Assembly: GCA_026119855.1 (NCBI GenBank)
Contig: JAOWBW010000764.1
Coordinates: 124,001 to 188,000 of the forward strand
Length of the DNA stretch: 64,000 nt
Reading direction: 5' to 3'
Source of the DNA: Campanula takesimana
Lineage: Eukaryota; Streptophyta; Magnoliopsida; Asterales; Campanulaceae
In this document: positions 35,438 to 47,335 of the stretch, one piece after another
Numbering within the stretch: position 1 is the first letter of the stretch
Layout of the letters: each line of letters begins with the position of its first letter
The notes under the pieces: generated by a model
What the model was told of the DNA's origin: nothing
Database searches by the model: none
Seen by the model: the letters and a program-made list of their open reading frames with translations, nothing else
Made by a program: the position numbers and the translations under genes

Positions 35438-35724
35438 CTCCTTCCGTCCCATCTTAAACTTCAAAAAAAAAAGTGGGCACAAGAATTAAGATGAGAATCT
35501 TTATATTATAAAATATAGATAGTGGGGTAGAGTGTTGTGAGTATAGAAAGTGAGTAGGAGAGAGAAAGTAGGGTAGGGAATAGTTAGTGGATAGTTGTTG
35601 TGTGTATGACATGTAGGTCTCACTAATTAAAAAAGTATAAATAACTTTCTTTTTTTGGAATTTGAAGTTTAAAATGGGACACCCAAAAGGGAAATTTTTG
35701 AAGTTTAAAATGGGACGGAGGGAG
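35438..35724. mobile_element. Stowaway-like MITE 2, inside the TAA microsatellite
   Basis: 287 bp bounded by CTCCTTCCGTCC and GGACGGAGGGAG with flanking TA. Long inner arms include TCTTAAACTTCAAA and TTTGAAGTTTAAAA. Confidence 0.9.
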
Positions 35725-35999
35725 TATAATTATTTATTATTATTATTTCTTATTATTAATATTATTATTATTTATTATTATATTTATTATTATTATTATT
35801 CCATTCCAACAGTTTTGTCTTGAAACCAAACATGAATTACCAAGGAATTGAATGGCAATTCAATTCCTTCAGGAATCCAATTCCATTGACCATTCAAACA
35901 GTGTTGGACATATTTATATTGGATGAAAGAATAAAATCATTGTATCATACCTCCAAATTACCCTATATTCTATTAAGCATCAAGCATCAAGTGCTTGAT

Positions 36000-37301
36000 G
36001 CGTCAAACGCAACCTAAGTCTTGCCAAGAACATTGTCATTAAACAACTTTGCAAGTTCTTCTAGAAGAGTCTTGCATACTGAACAATTCAGTACTTTGTC
36101 TTTATAAGTACTTTGACACAAACCAATCAATTTCCTAGGTCTATATCACTAGATATTAATTCCAAGGATGTATGCGGCTTCTTCCTAAGTCTTTCATTAA
36201 CAAACTCTTTCAAATGAATTATATGTCATCCACATATATAAGACTAGGAATAAGACCATTCTTCCACTAATTTTCTAGCAAACACAAGTCTCATCTTTGA
36301 TGAATTTCAAACGATTTTGAATACTTCATCAAAATGATTGTTTCAACTCCAAGAAACTTGCTTCAATCCATCACATGGATTTCTGCAACTTACATACTTT
36401 ATTAGATTTTTTCTGGATTAACAAAACCTTTAGGTTGTATCCAATACATCCTTAATTGAGTTCCCGTTAAGGAACGCTGTTTTGACATCCATTTGTCAAA
36501 TTTCATATTCCAAATATGAAGATATGACAATGAGAATTCTAATATCTTAAAGCATGACAGCGAGTGAGAAGGTTTTATCATAGTCGAAATATGAGTCAAC
36601 CTTTCACATTTTGTCTTGCTTAATCAGTATGTTCCTTCCTACCCATGTTAGTTTTCTCCAAGAAAACTTAATTCCATCCTTTGGTTTTCACACCTTAGGT
36701 TAGAATGATCAAGTTACAAACTTGATTATTATACATGGATCGCCTTTTAGATTTTATGACTCCAAGCCATTAATCTAATATGGAGCGGACATTGCATTTT
36801 GATAGGTGGTAAATATGTCATTCTCAATGAACTTTACCTCAATACTTTCTATTACGAGAAATCCAATATTTCTTGTTATAGATTGTATCCTATTATATAT
36901 GCAAGTAACTTGTGTAACTTGAACGAATTTTCACAACTCCTTGTGAAAGTTTGTTTAACTTCCATCTTAGGTTCAATGTTATTTTTCTTGGTCTCGAACC
37001 ATTCGAAATATATTTTACTCCCAGTGGTCCTTTTAGAGATAAACAAATTTATCTAGAAAAGTACCATCATAAGCAACAAACAATTTGTTTCTTATAAGTA
37101 AAATAATATCCTCAAGTTTCCTTAGGATATCCCATGAAAATACATTTATTAGATTTAAGTGTGAGCTTGTCCTAGACAAGTCCTTTCCAAAAGGTCTCAC
37201 CGTCTTAAATCTTCATGAAAGACAAATCAAGTTTTATTTCTTCCCATATCCCATATGGTATCTTTGAACCTATTTTGATGGAACTCAAATTAATGTAATC
37301 A
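36000..37301 (-). pseudogene. Decayed Ty1/copia pol fragment (RT and integrase end)
   Basis: Minus-strand similarity by eye to the C pol region about 6700-7930: matches to 7010-7210 at 36370-36600 and to 7690-7930 at 37020-37290. It is full of stops and indels. Cut at its right end by the LTR of G. Confidence 0.75.
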
Positions 37302-38275
37302 TGTAGACAGCCCGCCTTGGACCGCTCACCCCGATTGCACATTTGATTTTGTGTTTCTTCCTATTTTAAGTGTTTCTCGTTAGTTTCTGTTACTTTCGTT
37401 AAGTTCCTGACTGACTCTGTTAAGTCCAGGGACAAAACTGAATAACAATGCTAACTTTCTAGTCCATTCTGTAAAAAAAACCTTTTCAAAGTCGCGCGCC
37501 TCCGCCTTTATAGGTCAGACGCGTGCGTATCCCGCCCTCAAGGCAGGAGGCGCGCGCATCTGGGCGTCAGTTACAGATTCTCTCCAAGAATCCCTCCCTT
37601 GCTCAAATTACATGATTTTGCCCGGGAAATTTATATTTGTGACTTCGTGTTGGCACCAAAACATCTGTTTTACACCTATATAAACCCCTCTAATTCACCA
37701 CTGAAAAGGAGGACATTTTTGAGATAGCAAAAACTATACAAAAACTTTAAGGCATTTTTGAGTACTTTCTACAAGGGAACTCTTGAAGACTCTTGAAGTT
37801 TAGGTAATCTTCACCTCTGTTACTCTCTTTATCTCTCTCATCTTCATCTCTTCTCTCACTTTCTTGATCATGTGTGCAATCACCCAAACCATTTTGGGAC
37901 ATGACATCAAAGACCACTTCATTCCATTGAAGTTGGTTAAGGAGTTATCTCCCCATATTCAAACCCCCCTTTTTTAACCCATTTTATCATTATTAAAGAA
38001 TAGGAAGAACATTTTCATTTATGTAGACTATGAACAAGCAAGAACAACATTAGTTGGGCGAGATGCGTGTTTAACTACTTCCCATCTCGTAATATAACCC
38101 CCGAATCTCACAACAAGAATCTCTGATTTTCGTATCAAAACATAGGCTTAATATTAGGTTTTTCTTATGTTCCATTAAAAACATAGGTGGCGACTCTAAA
38201 CACTTAAAACCAAAATAGACATCCTTGGATCACCCACCGCTCTATCCAAGCCGTGGCCTTCCCGGGGTATCTACA
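37302..38275 (+). repeat. 5' LTR of Tat-lineage gypsy element G
   Basis: 974 bp with perfect ends TGTAGA...TCTACA. GCGCGC-rich words (37491-37570, including GGAGGCGCGCGCATCTGGG) precede a TATATAAA box at 37677-37684. The left flank is the decayed copia fragment, so G was inserted into it. Confidence 0.88.
37677..37684 (+). promoter_or_regulatory. TATA box in the LTR of G
   Basis: TATATAAA followed by ACCCCTC, about 110 bp downstream of the GCGCGC word cluster. Confidence 0.5.
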
Positions 38276-38276
38276 G

Positions 38277-38294
38277 TGGCGACTCCGCTGGGGA
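38277..38294 (+). other. Primer binding site of G (tRNA-Arg type)
   Basis: TGGCGACTCCGCTGGGGA, one base after the LTR; nearly the same site as in D. Confidence 0.75.
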
Positions 38295-39566
38295 TAGCTT
38301 GAGGGTTAAGCTTTCGTTTTGTTCATAGTCTACATATTCCGGGAATTCTAGTTCCTGATGGTGGGAAGCGTGCTCTTCTGGCCTTCTTGGCCTAAGGCGC
38401 ACGCGTCTCATATCAGAGACCAGAATCGCCCCCTTCTCATGTGTTCTTCCTATTCTCCCTTTTCTGTGCTAATCATCTTTGCAGGGGTCGAAAAAATGTT
38501 CAGGACCAGGGCAATCCCCCGAGTTCAAGTGTCTGACAGGTTTACCCAGAAGCGGGCGCCTCCCAGAAACTTTGCGCAACGCGCGCGCATCCCATGACAC
38601 AAGCCAGAGGCGCGCGCTTCTGGGCGGTTTTCCAGAACAGAGACAGGTTCCCAAAACAGAGCAGAATAATGGGGTGTGGGAACAGTTGCATGCATCAGGA
38701 CTGATTTGGACCATTTAACTGTTTTATTTTATGTCTTTTTATCGGTCACATGGGTGATTCGAAAGTTGTAAATTACGTGCTTATTTGCTTTACTTTTGTT
38801 TAAAAAAATAAAAACAAAAAAATATTTTGTCACTTGTTGGACCTTACACTACGTGCACAAATTCTTATCAATTGCTCACTATCGAGTCGCACAAGTTCAT
38901 AACCCCAAACACGTCGAGGCCCATCCTAGAGAGTTTCAAGCTCCACCCGACCTTGACTCTCTCGAAGCGGTAAACCTCAGCATGTGGCGTAGTTCATGAC
39001 TACATGCCGGGGGTGACCTTAAGCCTCTCTTTCGCCGAGCACAAGCCAACACAATTCTAGTTAAGGTCTAACACTCCGTGACCAAGTCAGTTTTCATGTG
39101 CTGAGATTTCCCTAAACTAATATTTTCAAATCATACATGCCGTTTCCAAGAGAAACAAGTGGTTATTATGGAAAAAATAAAAATATGTCCCTGCATGTAT
39201 GCTTTACTACATTAATTTAGTTTAATCCCTACACGTGTAGGATTCACAAACGTGATGGAATCCGATGAGTATATGGGACCGCGAGAAGGTCTATATACTA
39301 GTGTGACGATTCCATTATTTTTCTTATAAACCCCAAAAGGGACCCCGTCCCTCTGACTTATATATAAAAAAAGAGTCTTTTTCTCTATGTGGTTCGAGTC
39401 GTGTGCCCATTGTGTATTCAAGCCTCTTCATGGACCGAAAGTGTTACTCAAGACTGACAAGGGCCTCTTCTTAAATTTAGGTCCAATTGGTACTTACAGC
39501 ATCTACCGAGATTCAGCAAACTGGCTAGTTCGTGAATTGATCACTCCAGCAGCTCCGACAGCATCA
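38295..39566 (+). other. Leader of element G
   Basis: No convincing gene. It holds GGCGCACGCGT (about 38396) and a block at 38551-38628 containing GCGGGCGCCTC, AACGCGCGCGCATC and AGAGGCGCGCGCTTCTGGG. The last is a near copy of the LTR word at 37547-37569. Confidence 0.65.
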
Positions 39567-41380
39567 ATGGCCGGCAACTCCAACACCAACAACACCATGT
39601 CTCTGGAGCAACTCTCAGCTATGGTCCAAACTCTCCAAGAGAAAATCTCCACTCTTAATAAGGAGGCCCAAACCAAGGATGATCTTTGGCAAGCCCACCT
39701 TGACAATCAAAAGGAGGCTCACGAAGCCGAAATGGATCAAATGAAGGCCAAGCTCACCAAGATTTCCAAGGGAAAAGACAAGGATGACACCAGTGATTCT
39801 GAGTGGAGCAAGGGTTTGTTTGAAAGCCCATATGTTGGCATCTGCAACAAGAAAATGGGGGAACGAAGCACGGAAAGCAAGGATCACAAGATGGTTGACT
39901 CAATCATGGCCTATTGACCAACGCTTCAACGGACTCAACTTGGGGAAAGGCTCTGACACAAGCCTTTATCAGTCATCCATCCTTATGAGTATAATGGCTA
40001 CTCTCCCCAACAAGTTCAAAATGCCCGACATTAGCAAGTTCAAGGGCAACTCTTGCCCGATAGCGCACATCGAGACTTACATATGGGCTATGGTTCAAAA
40101 AAAAAAGTCTCTCCAAAAGTGATGGCACAATGTTTCCCTCTTACTCTCGAGGGGGCTGCAAAAGATTGGTATGCAACTCTCCCATTCACCATCCATCTTG
40201 ATTGGGACGCCGCCATGCTTGACTTCAAAAGTCGATACCAAGGCAACACCACTCACCGCCCAACAAAGAAAGAGCTTGAGAACACCACCCAAAGGGACAA
40301 TGAGTCCTTTATTGATTTTAAAAGGAGGTGGAATGACAAACTTGCTGAAATAGTCGAGAGGCCTAATACCAAGGAACAAATGGACATCTTCCTCAAGTGT
40401 CCCAAGATTGATCTCCGCACACACCTAAGTGGGGCTTGCTACTCCGACTTTTCTCAAATGTATGAGGCAGTGGTCCGAATGGATGATTTGCTCAAGGAGA
40501 TCAAGAAAACTTCTCCTAGCTTCCGATACAAGGCCGCCTCTAACTCAATAAAAGAGGCTTCAGTCAATGCCGTCACTACCGACAAGGGGAATTACAAAAA
40601 GGTCCCTCCACCCCAAGACAAAAAAGTTTCAAAATAACCGTGTTTACACTCCTCTTCAAGGCATGACTCTCACTGAGGCCTTTGAAGCCCTCAAGGTCAA
40701 AGGGCAAGTTACTCCTCTCCAAGGGTTCAAGCCCAAGATGATCCACGCCAACCATGCCCATCACAAATGGTGTGACTATCATCAACATAGTGGCCATCTT
40801 ACCGAGGAATGCTTTGGCCTCCGCAACATCATCCTAGACCTCATCGACAAGAAGGAATTCATAGTTACTAGTGGGGGTGATGTCCGTGTAATAGAGTTAG
40901 GCGAGTTTGAGGAGACCACTCATTCAATTCCCATTGTGAATGAGGGCTCTAATGTTATGAATGAATTTGATAATTCTTGCTACGTTGTGACTTATGATGA
41001 GATAATAAGGGAAGTCTTAGAGAATAAGAAAAAGAAGCAAAACAGGAGCGTCAACATGCTAACTCGATCCGGACGGATCATAACAAGAAATCCCAACACT
41101 TCTGCGGCAAGCACCTCCTCTCCAAGATTGCAAACTCACGACATACCCGAAGATCCTTTATTAGTTCAACTCAAGAAGACTCAAGCAAACATATCTATTT
41201 GGGACCTCATTGCATCTTTAAAGAAGCACCGAGACCTCATTATCAGCAACCTCGATGACACATCAGTCTCTCCTTACACGACTCCCGAGGACCTTACTGC
41301 TATGATAGGCCACATACACTTTGGCAATGTCATCACATTTGCCGACATGGACCTTCCACCATCGGGGCCCGATCACAATG
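39567..41380 (+). pseudogene. Gag of element G (Retrotrans_gag type), frameshifted
   Basis: The likely start is the Met of MAGNSNTNNTMSLEQ at 39567. A coiled-coil segment follows (Gln/Glu/Lys-rich, 39600-39780). After a frame change near 39900 comes the capsid-like domain (about 40010-40510; LEGAAKDWYATLP, FIDFKRRWNDKL). A run of ten A's near 40098 gives another frame change. A further one near 40635 leads into a 3' frame. That frame has the knuckle CDYHQHSGHLTEEC (C-X2-H-X4-H-X4-C, near 40770) and a linker (LTRSGRI, near 41060) up to the lead-in of protease. The knuckle spacing equals that of the mini-gags of D and F, which places all three in the Tat group. Confidence 0.85.
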
Positions 41381-42826
41381 AAACCCAAAGCCCATAGATC
41401 CATTCATATGATTAAGTCAAATACATGCATAATGAATACTAGAATACTAACCCTTGATGCCTTTGAATAACAACCTTGGATCTTGGTGGAGATTGGAAAG
41501 CTTGATCACGAAAAAAAATCAGGAACACGAACTTTGAAGATGATAAGCTTCACCCTCTATCGGTATCCACACCACGAACGAATATAAGGAACACTTGATC
41601 TTGGTTGCTAGACCAAATTGTGAAACACGTTTTCACAATTTTAAGAACTATATGGAATTATGAATTCTTAATCTTGGATTCTAAATCTTTGATCAAGAAT
41701 ATTGTTTTTCTAAACCACTAGGTTTCATATATATAATGGATGGTGAAAAGATGTTTATATAGGTCCTAGTCCTTAACCCTTAAGGACTAGGAAGCCTAAA
41801 TCCCATCACCCAATTAATGCTGCAAACTTTCTGTCCAAGCAGCTCTGGCACGGCCGTGCCCTATAATTGGCACGGTCGTGCCAATTGGTGCGCGCCTGCC
41901 CTCCGGCTGATGAATATTGGCACGGTCGTGCTTTATATTCGGCACGGCCGTGCTTAGCGCGGTTGTGCTTTATATTCGGCACGGTCGTGCCAGACCAGAA
42001 AAATGCCCTTTTTCCATAATTCCAATTCAGTTCTTTAGGATTCGTTCTATTTGTGTGTGACCCTATAGGATTACACTAAGTTGGCAATGGGCTCAAACAT
42101 GAACCTATAAGATATGATTAGGCTCTAGCAAACCGTCATACCTACCCAAATAGTGTAACTATATACAAGTTCGTATTCCTTTATAGAACATGTCCCAATC
42201 CCTTTGTCCACGATGTCATTGAACAAAAGTCATGGTCAACAAGTCAACTTGTATCGTTCAATACTTTCTCGATCCCGAATATATTGATAATCCAAATGAC
42301 ATTGATCCAATCAATTCACTTAAGTTTGGCCAAACATTTCATCAACATCATTCTACGAGGGGCCCAAGCTTGACATCTCTCCGAAGAGGGATAAATCCAA
42401 CTTAGCTTATTATTCTTCCTTACATGAATTCGATTATGCCAATCATTTCCTTTATAACTTCCTAGTTAAAGGTAGCGTTTGAATATGTCAAACATAATGT
42501 TCATCAAGTGGAAGACTATAATAACTTCATGTCTAAGGATTCAAATGACATAACTAATATGAGATCTATATACGACATCGACCATGATATAAATCTCATA
42601 AAGCGGGTCATGTCCAGTACCTTGTTCTAAACAAGTACCCATAAATCTAACATGATTATCCCATGATCATTTAGCCTTTATACTAGTACTTAACAAGTAC
42701 TACGGATGGAGATTATTATAAGCAAACATGAACAACAATAATAATCAAAACATCTCTTTATTAATATGAATAAAATGATAACAATTACAACGTTTAACAA
42801 ACGTGCCTAGGGCACCAACACTAACA
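41380..42826 (-). repeat. LTR remnant H (family of C) inside G
   Basis: Aligns with the LTR of C from its position about 4436 to the end (outer end CTAACA at 42826) but lacks the first 50 bp or so of the plus-strand left end. The word cluster here is GGCACGGCCGTGCC/GGCACGGTCGTGCC (41847-41991) rather than C's GGCGCCCGCC. TATA-like run at 41728-41735 (minus strand). Confidence 0.85.
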
Positions 42827-44171
42827 GATGTCCCGTACATAATCTTTCCTGAGCCATGCATCAACAGCAAGGGCATCAGAAAGCCCAGCCTCGAAATCTT
42901 TGCTGATTGTGAAATCCAGAAGTGTGAAGAGGTACCAATTCCGATGTCACCCCGAGAATGGTGGAGGAAGAAAGCGACCATAGAGTCTGAGACAGAGATC
43001 ATTGTGGGGGAAGAATTGACTGATCTAGCCTCCATGTTCGAGGAACTTGCCATCATGGATGAATGCCAAGTCAATTCCATCTCCGACGACACCGACATGA
43101 GAAGCGAGCCTATCAGCGAGATCAATCCAAGCTCTGAGCCGATCAACAACTGGTATTCAACAAAGGGACCCGTGTTATCCGAGGAATTCCTGATCGAGAA
43201 AATGGGTTGCATTCCACGCAAGGTTACAAAGGAAGATTTATTGACATTCACTTTCGAGTCTGAGAGTGTTTCCGATACCCTCACCCAAGAGGATATGGAG
43301 GCAATAGCCGAGCGTGTGTTCCCTTTCTTTGCTAATGAAAAAATTGATCTTTCTGAGTACCCCGAGATTGCAAACATCATAAATGATGAATTAACTAATA
43401 ACGAATTTAATGAACTAGTTAATAACGATTCAAATTATGATGAAATAGACCACGAAAATGAAACATACTTAAAATGAACTAGCTCAACAGGTCCATAGTC
43501 GTGGTGAAAATGGTCCAGGGGCTAATGAAGAATTGCATGTTGTTAATCTGGGTACCGATGAGGAGCCGAAATAAACCAATATCAGAAGATTCTTCAAGGG
43601 AGAAGAGAAAGACAGATTGACTGCACTGTTCAAAGAGTTTGTGGATGTGTTTGCATGGTCATACATAGACATGCCGGGTTTAGACAGAAAGGTCGCCGAG
43701 CACAGAATTCCGATCAGGGAAGACGCCAAGCCAGTCAAGCAGAGACTCAGAAAGATCAAGCCTGAATGGTCTCTACAAGTCAAAGAATAGATAGAGAAGC
43801 TTCTCAGTGTAGGCTTCATTAAAGTCGTCGAGTATCCGACGTGGCTAGCAAATGTTGTGACAGTCAGAAAGGCTAACGGCAAGGTCCGTGTTTATGTGGA
43901 TTTCCGGGATTTGAACAAGGCTTCCCCAAAGGATGACTTCCCACTACCCAACATCGACATGCTAGTCAATTCAACTGCCACTTACGAGGTTTGCTCATTT
44001 GTGGACGGTTTTGCCGGGTACAATAAGATTCTAATGGTCGAAGAAGACTAACACAAGACTACTTTCACAACACCGTGGGGAACTTTTTGCTACACAGTCA
44101 TGCCGTTTGGGTTGAGAAAAGAAGGGGCTACTTATCAAAGGGCAATAATAGAATTGTTCTTCAACCAAGAA
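42827..44171 (+). pseudogene. Protease-RT linker and N-terminal reverse transcriptase of G
   Basis: An open frame to 43477 encodes the acidic linker of Tat-lineage pol (PYIIFPEPC at the start, WYSTKGP and others later). After a stop and a frame change comes RT: FAWSYIDMPGLD, PVKQRLRKIKPEW, then VYVDFRDLNKASPKDDFPLP and SFVDGFAGYNKI with the first catalytic Asp. In-frame stops lie near 43789 and 44049. The fragment ends in the region of MPFGL (about 44100); the YxDD box, RNase H and integrase are gone. Confidence 0.88.
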
Positions 44172-45300
44172 TGTCTTAGAACAAAATAAACCCTCTCTCA
44201 AACTCTTTGAGACTCACAAAATCATTAGCGTAGAGTGCTGGCCGAATTTGGTCTTTTATACACAAGTATGACCTATTCCAAATAGGAAAATTGTGTCAAA
44301 ATCCGTCCAAAATTCGTTTCCTAATCAAATTAGGAATCTGCCACCCGACGGTACTGTGCGGCCGCCCAGAATGCACTGTGCGGTCGCACAACTATTTGAA
44401 ACAAAACTGGTACAAAAATGGGCTAAGTGTGCGGCCGCCCAGTCCATTATGTGCGGTCGCCCACTTCCCCAGAAAGTCCAGAATTTCCAAAATTCCAATA
44501 TAGTCCTTTTAAAGATTCGTTCTATTGTGTGTGACCCTCTAGGATTATACTAAGTTGGCAATGGGTTCAAACATGAAACCATAAGATATGATTAGGTTCT
44601 AGCAAACCGTCATACCTACCCAAATAGTATAACTTAGATACAAGTTCGAATTCCTTTAGAATATGTCATAATCCTTTTGTCCACGATATCATTGAACACA
44701 AGTCATGGTCAAAGAGTCAACTTGTTTTGTTCAATACTTTCTCGATTCCGAATATGTTGATAATCCAAATGCCATTGATCCAATCAATTCATTTGAGTCC
44801 GGCCGAACATTTCATCAACATCATTCCTACGAGAGGCCCAAGCTTGATATCTCTCCGAAGAGGGACAAATCCATTTAGCTTATTATTCTTCCCTACGTGA
44901 ATCCGATTATGCCAATCATACCCTTTATAACTACTCGGTTAAAAGTAGCGTTTGAATATGTCAAACATAATGTTCATCAAGTGGAAGACTATAATAACTT
45001 CATGTCTAAGGATTCAAATGACATAACTATTATGAGACATATGTATAACATAGACCATGACATAAATCTCATAGAGCGGGTCATGTCCAGTACCTTGTTC
45101 CAAACAAGTACCCATAAATCTAACATGATCATCCCATGATCATTTAGCCTTTATACTAGTGCTTCAACAAGTACAAGGGACGGAGATTATTATAAGTAAA
45201 CATGAACAACAATAATAATCAAAACATCTCTTTATTGATATGAAATAAATGATAACAATTACAACGTTTATCAAACGTGCCTAGGGCACCACTACCAACA
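44172..45300 (-). repeat. LTR remnant I (family of C), truncated
   Basis: Matches the LTR of C from about 4772 to the end (CTACCAACA at 45292-45300). The word cluster here is GTGCGGCCGCCC/GTGCGGTCGC (44356-44462). A TATA-like box lies at 44254-44260 on the minus strand. The join to G shows short shared sequence (TCTTAGAAC). Confidence 0.85.
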
Positions 45301-47225
45301 ATAGGTGTATGGTAATAAAATTGAAAGAGTCTTGATGTGTATATGCAAATCTTGCATATATTTACTTGATAGAATGTGGCTTCTTGATTGATTGGTACAT
45401 GGTATGAATAACCAAAGAATTGGTTTATGGAACTAGATAGAGAATGATTAACTCTACTACATACTTGAACTTGATACGTGTATATTGGAAGTGCTATAAA
45501 TAAGCACTAAAGTGTAAATGATTTAGTTTTTAATCGTGTATATACTCAATGAAGTATATAAAATATAAAGAAGATATCTTGTCTTGAAATGGTTCCTAAA
45601 GAAAATAGGGACTAGTGTAATATGAAGATAATTTATATAATCGTGAATACTACGATTTAAATTAATAAGAATGATTACAGAACACAATATGTGTTAGAAA
45701 ATGTATTCGATTACTAACGATACATATACGTGAAGTATGACTGTGTCTAGGTACAAGGTGACCTATTCTACTACGTGTTTAGAGTCTAAGGTATTGGGCT
45801 CTACTTGATAGTAAGGGTATCGTGATAGACACTTTAATGTGTTAAACGTGATATGAATATGTACGTGCAAATTTGGCATGTGACAAAGTGATATAGAATG
45901 ATATACCCTACTACTTGTTTGAGGTCTGTTATTAATAGACTCTAACTTGGATTGACTGTGTTATATGGACACTCTACGTGCCATTGTTAGATTGATTTGT
46001 CTTCGCAATAATTGCGTACGTGTACTTGTATTCTCGTGAGCACATGATACATTACTACATGGTGCATATTCTCGTGAGCACATGATACATTACTACATGG
46101 TGCATATTCTCGTGAGCACATGATACATGATTACATAGTGCATAAAGACTGGTCCACTAATATGGGACTTAGTTCTATTCTCGTAGTTCAAGTAAACATC
46201 TACTTGTGCATTCTTGTGTGAGTCCAGCTGGTTCTCCTTGCTTGTTCGAAAATATATAGGTTCACGCTTGTCGCGAGAGCTGGGGCTTAAGTGACAATCG
46301 GGTCCCTATGTATTTCCGCCTGACCCCTTACTACCGGCCATAGTAAGGGCATAGCTTCCTTGGTTGGAGCAATAAGCCTGACCTAAGTGAATGCTAACTC
46401 CTGTCTTGTTCACCTCATGGATCTTGTTCTTGTGGATGACACTGGTTACCAGGTCTTCTTATATACTGCACAGCAGTTGTTGTTCTTGTTCTAGGTTGTC
46501 CTCAGCTAGAAAAGCATCGACAACAAATGGTATTCTTGGGAGGAATAAGGAAGGATTCAGGTACAAATGCGTGATAGGCCTATGTGCATCTTGGTGAGCT
46601 GGTCTAGCCTCTCACACTACTTGACTACTTGTTACCTGATCATATCTTGAGCTTGATTACTTGTTGAGTTGGCTTAGCCTCTCCTATACTTGTTACTTGA
46701 TGATACTTGATATATGTTTAGTTGAGTATCTACTTGTATTGCATGATAACATGACATATAATTGCATGTTAATAGCTTACTGAGATTTATCTCACCCTTT
46801 ATTTGTTTAATTGTTTCCCCCCCCAGGAAAGCAGGGGATAGTACGCAGTGAGGCTCGACTTAGCTGGGAACTTACTCAGCAGGATATTCTTGTTCGAAGT
46901 TAGTGTCCTTTTATATTTTGGTAAGGACGATCTTGTATGAGTTTATAAACTCTGGGCTTGTGTTGGGGTAGTATTTGTTGTCCCTAGACAGCTCTTGATG
47001 CCAGCTTATTTGCTAGGCATGTCTTCTGCTGTATGTAACCTTGATTGGTTTTAATTTTCTTGGTCTAGAACTCGTGTGAGCCATCTTAGCTCCCTACTCT
47101 TGAGTATATATATCATGTCAGTTTTGTTTTTAACAGGTATTGTTCCTGTTTCCCGTTAGTTTCTTGTTTCTTGTTAGTTACGCGCACCAGGTTCGAGGTT
47201 CTATTAGGGAATCCCGGGACTTGGG
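45301..47225. repeat. Probable gypsy LTR remnant, no gene
   Basis: No credible coding frame. The phrases CTTACTGAGATTTATCTCACCC (in part, near 46776), a C-run followed by CAGGAAAGCAGGGG (about 46815) and the end GGGACTTGGGGCGTGTCATA (about 47217) resemble chromovirus (Tekay/Del) LTRs. The left end is not defined. Confidence 0.35.
46031..46143. repeat. 38-bp tandem repeat, three units
   Basis: CTCGTGAGCACATGATACAT starts at 46033, 46071 and 46109, an exact 38-bp spacing. Confidence 0.92.
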
Positions 47226-47231
47226 GCGTGT

Positions 47232-47335
47232 CATAATTACTAGGGACGGAGATTAATATTATAATAAACATGCAAAATATATAATAATCAAACATTCAAT
47301 ATCTTTATTAAAGCGTAAAGCAAATGATAACATTA
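47232..47335 (-). repeat. LTR scrap of the E/solo family
   Basis: About 100 bp nearly identical to 51477-51573 of the solo LTR; ends inside the LTR at both sides. Confidence 0.8.

Larger units (their letters stand above)
34695..35910. mobile_element. Possible non-autonomous DNA transposon (hAT-like ends) swollen by a microsatellite
   Basis: The left end GGAGCCGTTTGGTTCG and the right end with AAACCAAAC/CATTCAAACAG are roughly inverted. Sub-terminal GGAATGGAATG and CATTCCATT repeats face each other. I see no clear 8-bp target duplication. Confidence 0.35.
37302..44171 (+). mobile_element. Element G: truncated Tat-lineage Ty3/gypsy retrotransposon
   Basis: 5' LTR, tRNA-Arg primer site, leader, gag and the beginning of RT are present. 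The protease segment is missing and replaced by LTR remnant H (41380-42826). Everything after the middle of RT is replaced by LTR remnant I (44172-45300). No 3' LTR. Confidence 0.85.

Noticed and set aside
38358..38718. Overlapping frames of about 80 codons on both strands in the leader of G
   Set aside because: GC-rich word region without stops by chance; no domain, and it lies between primer site and gag.
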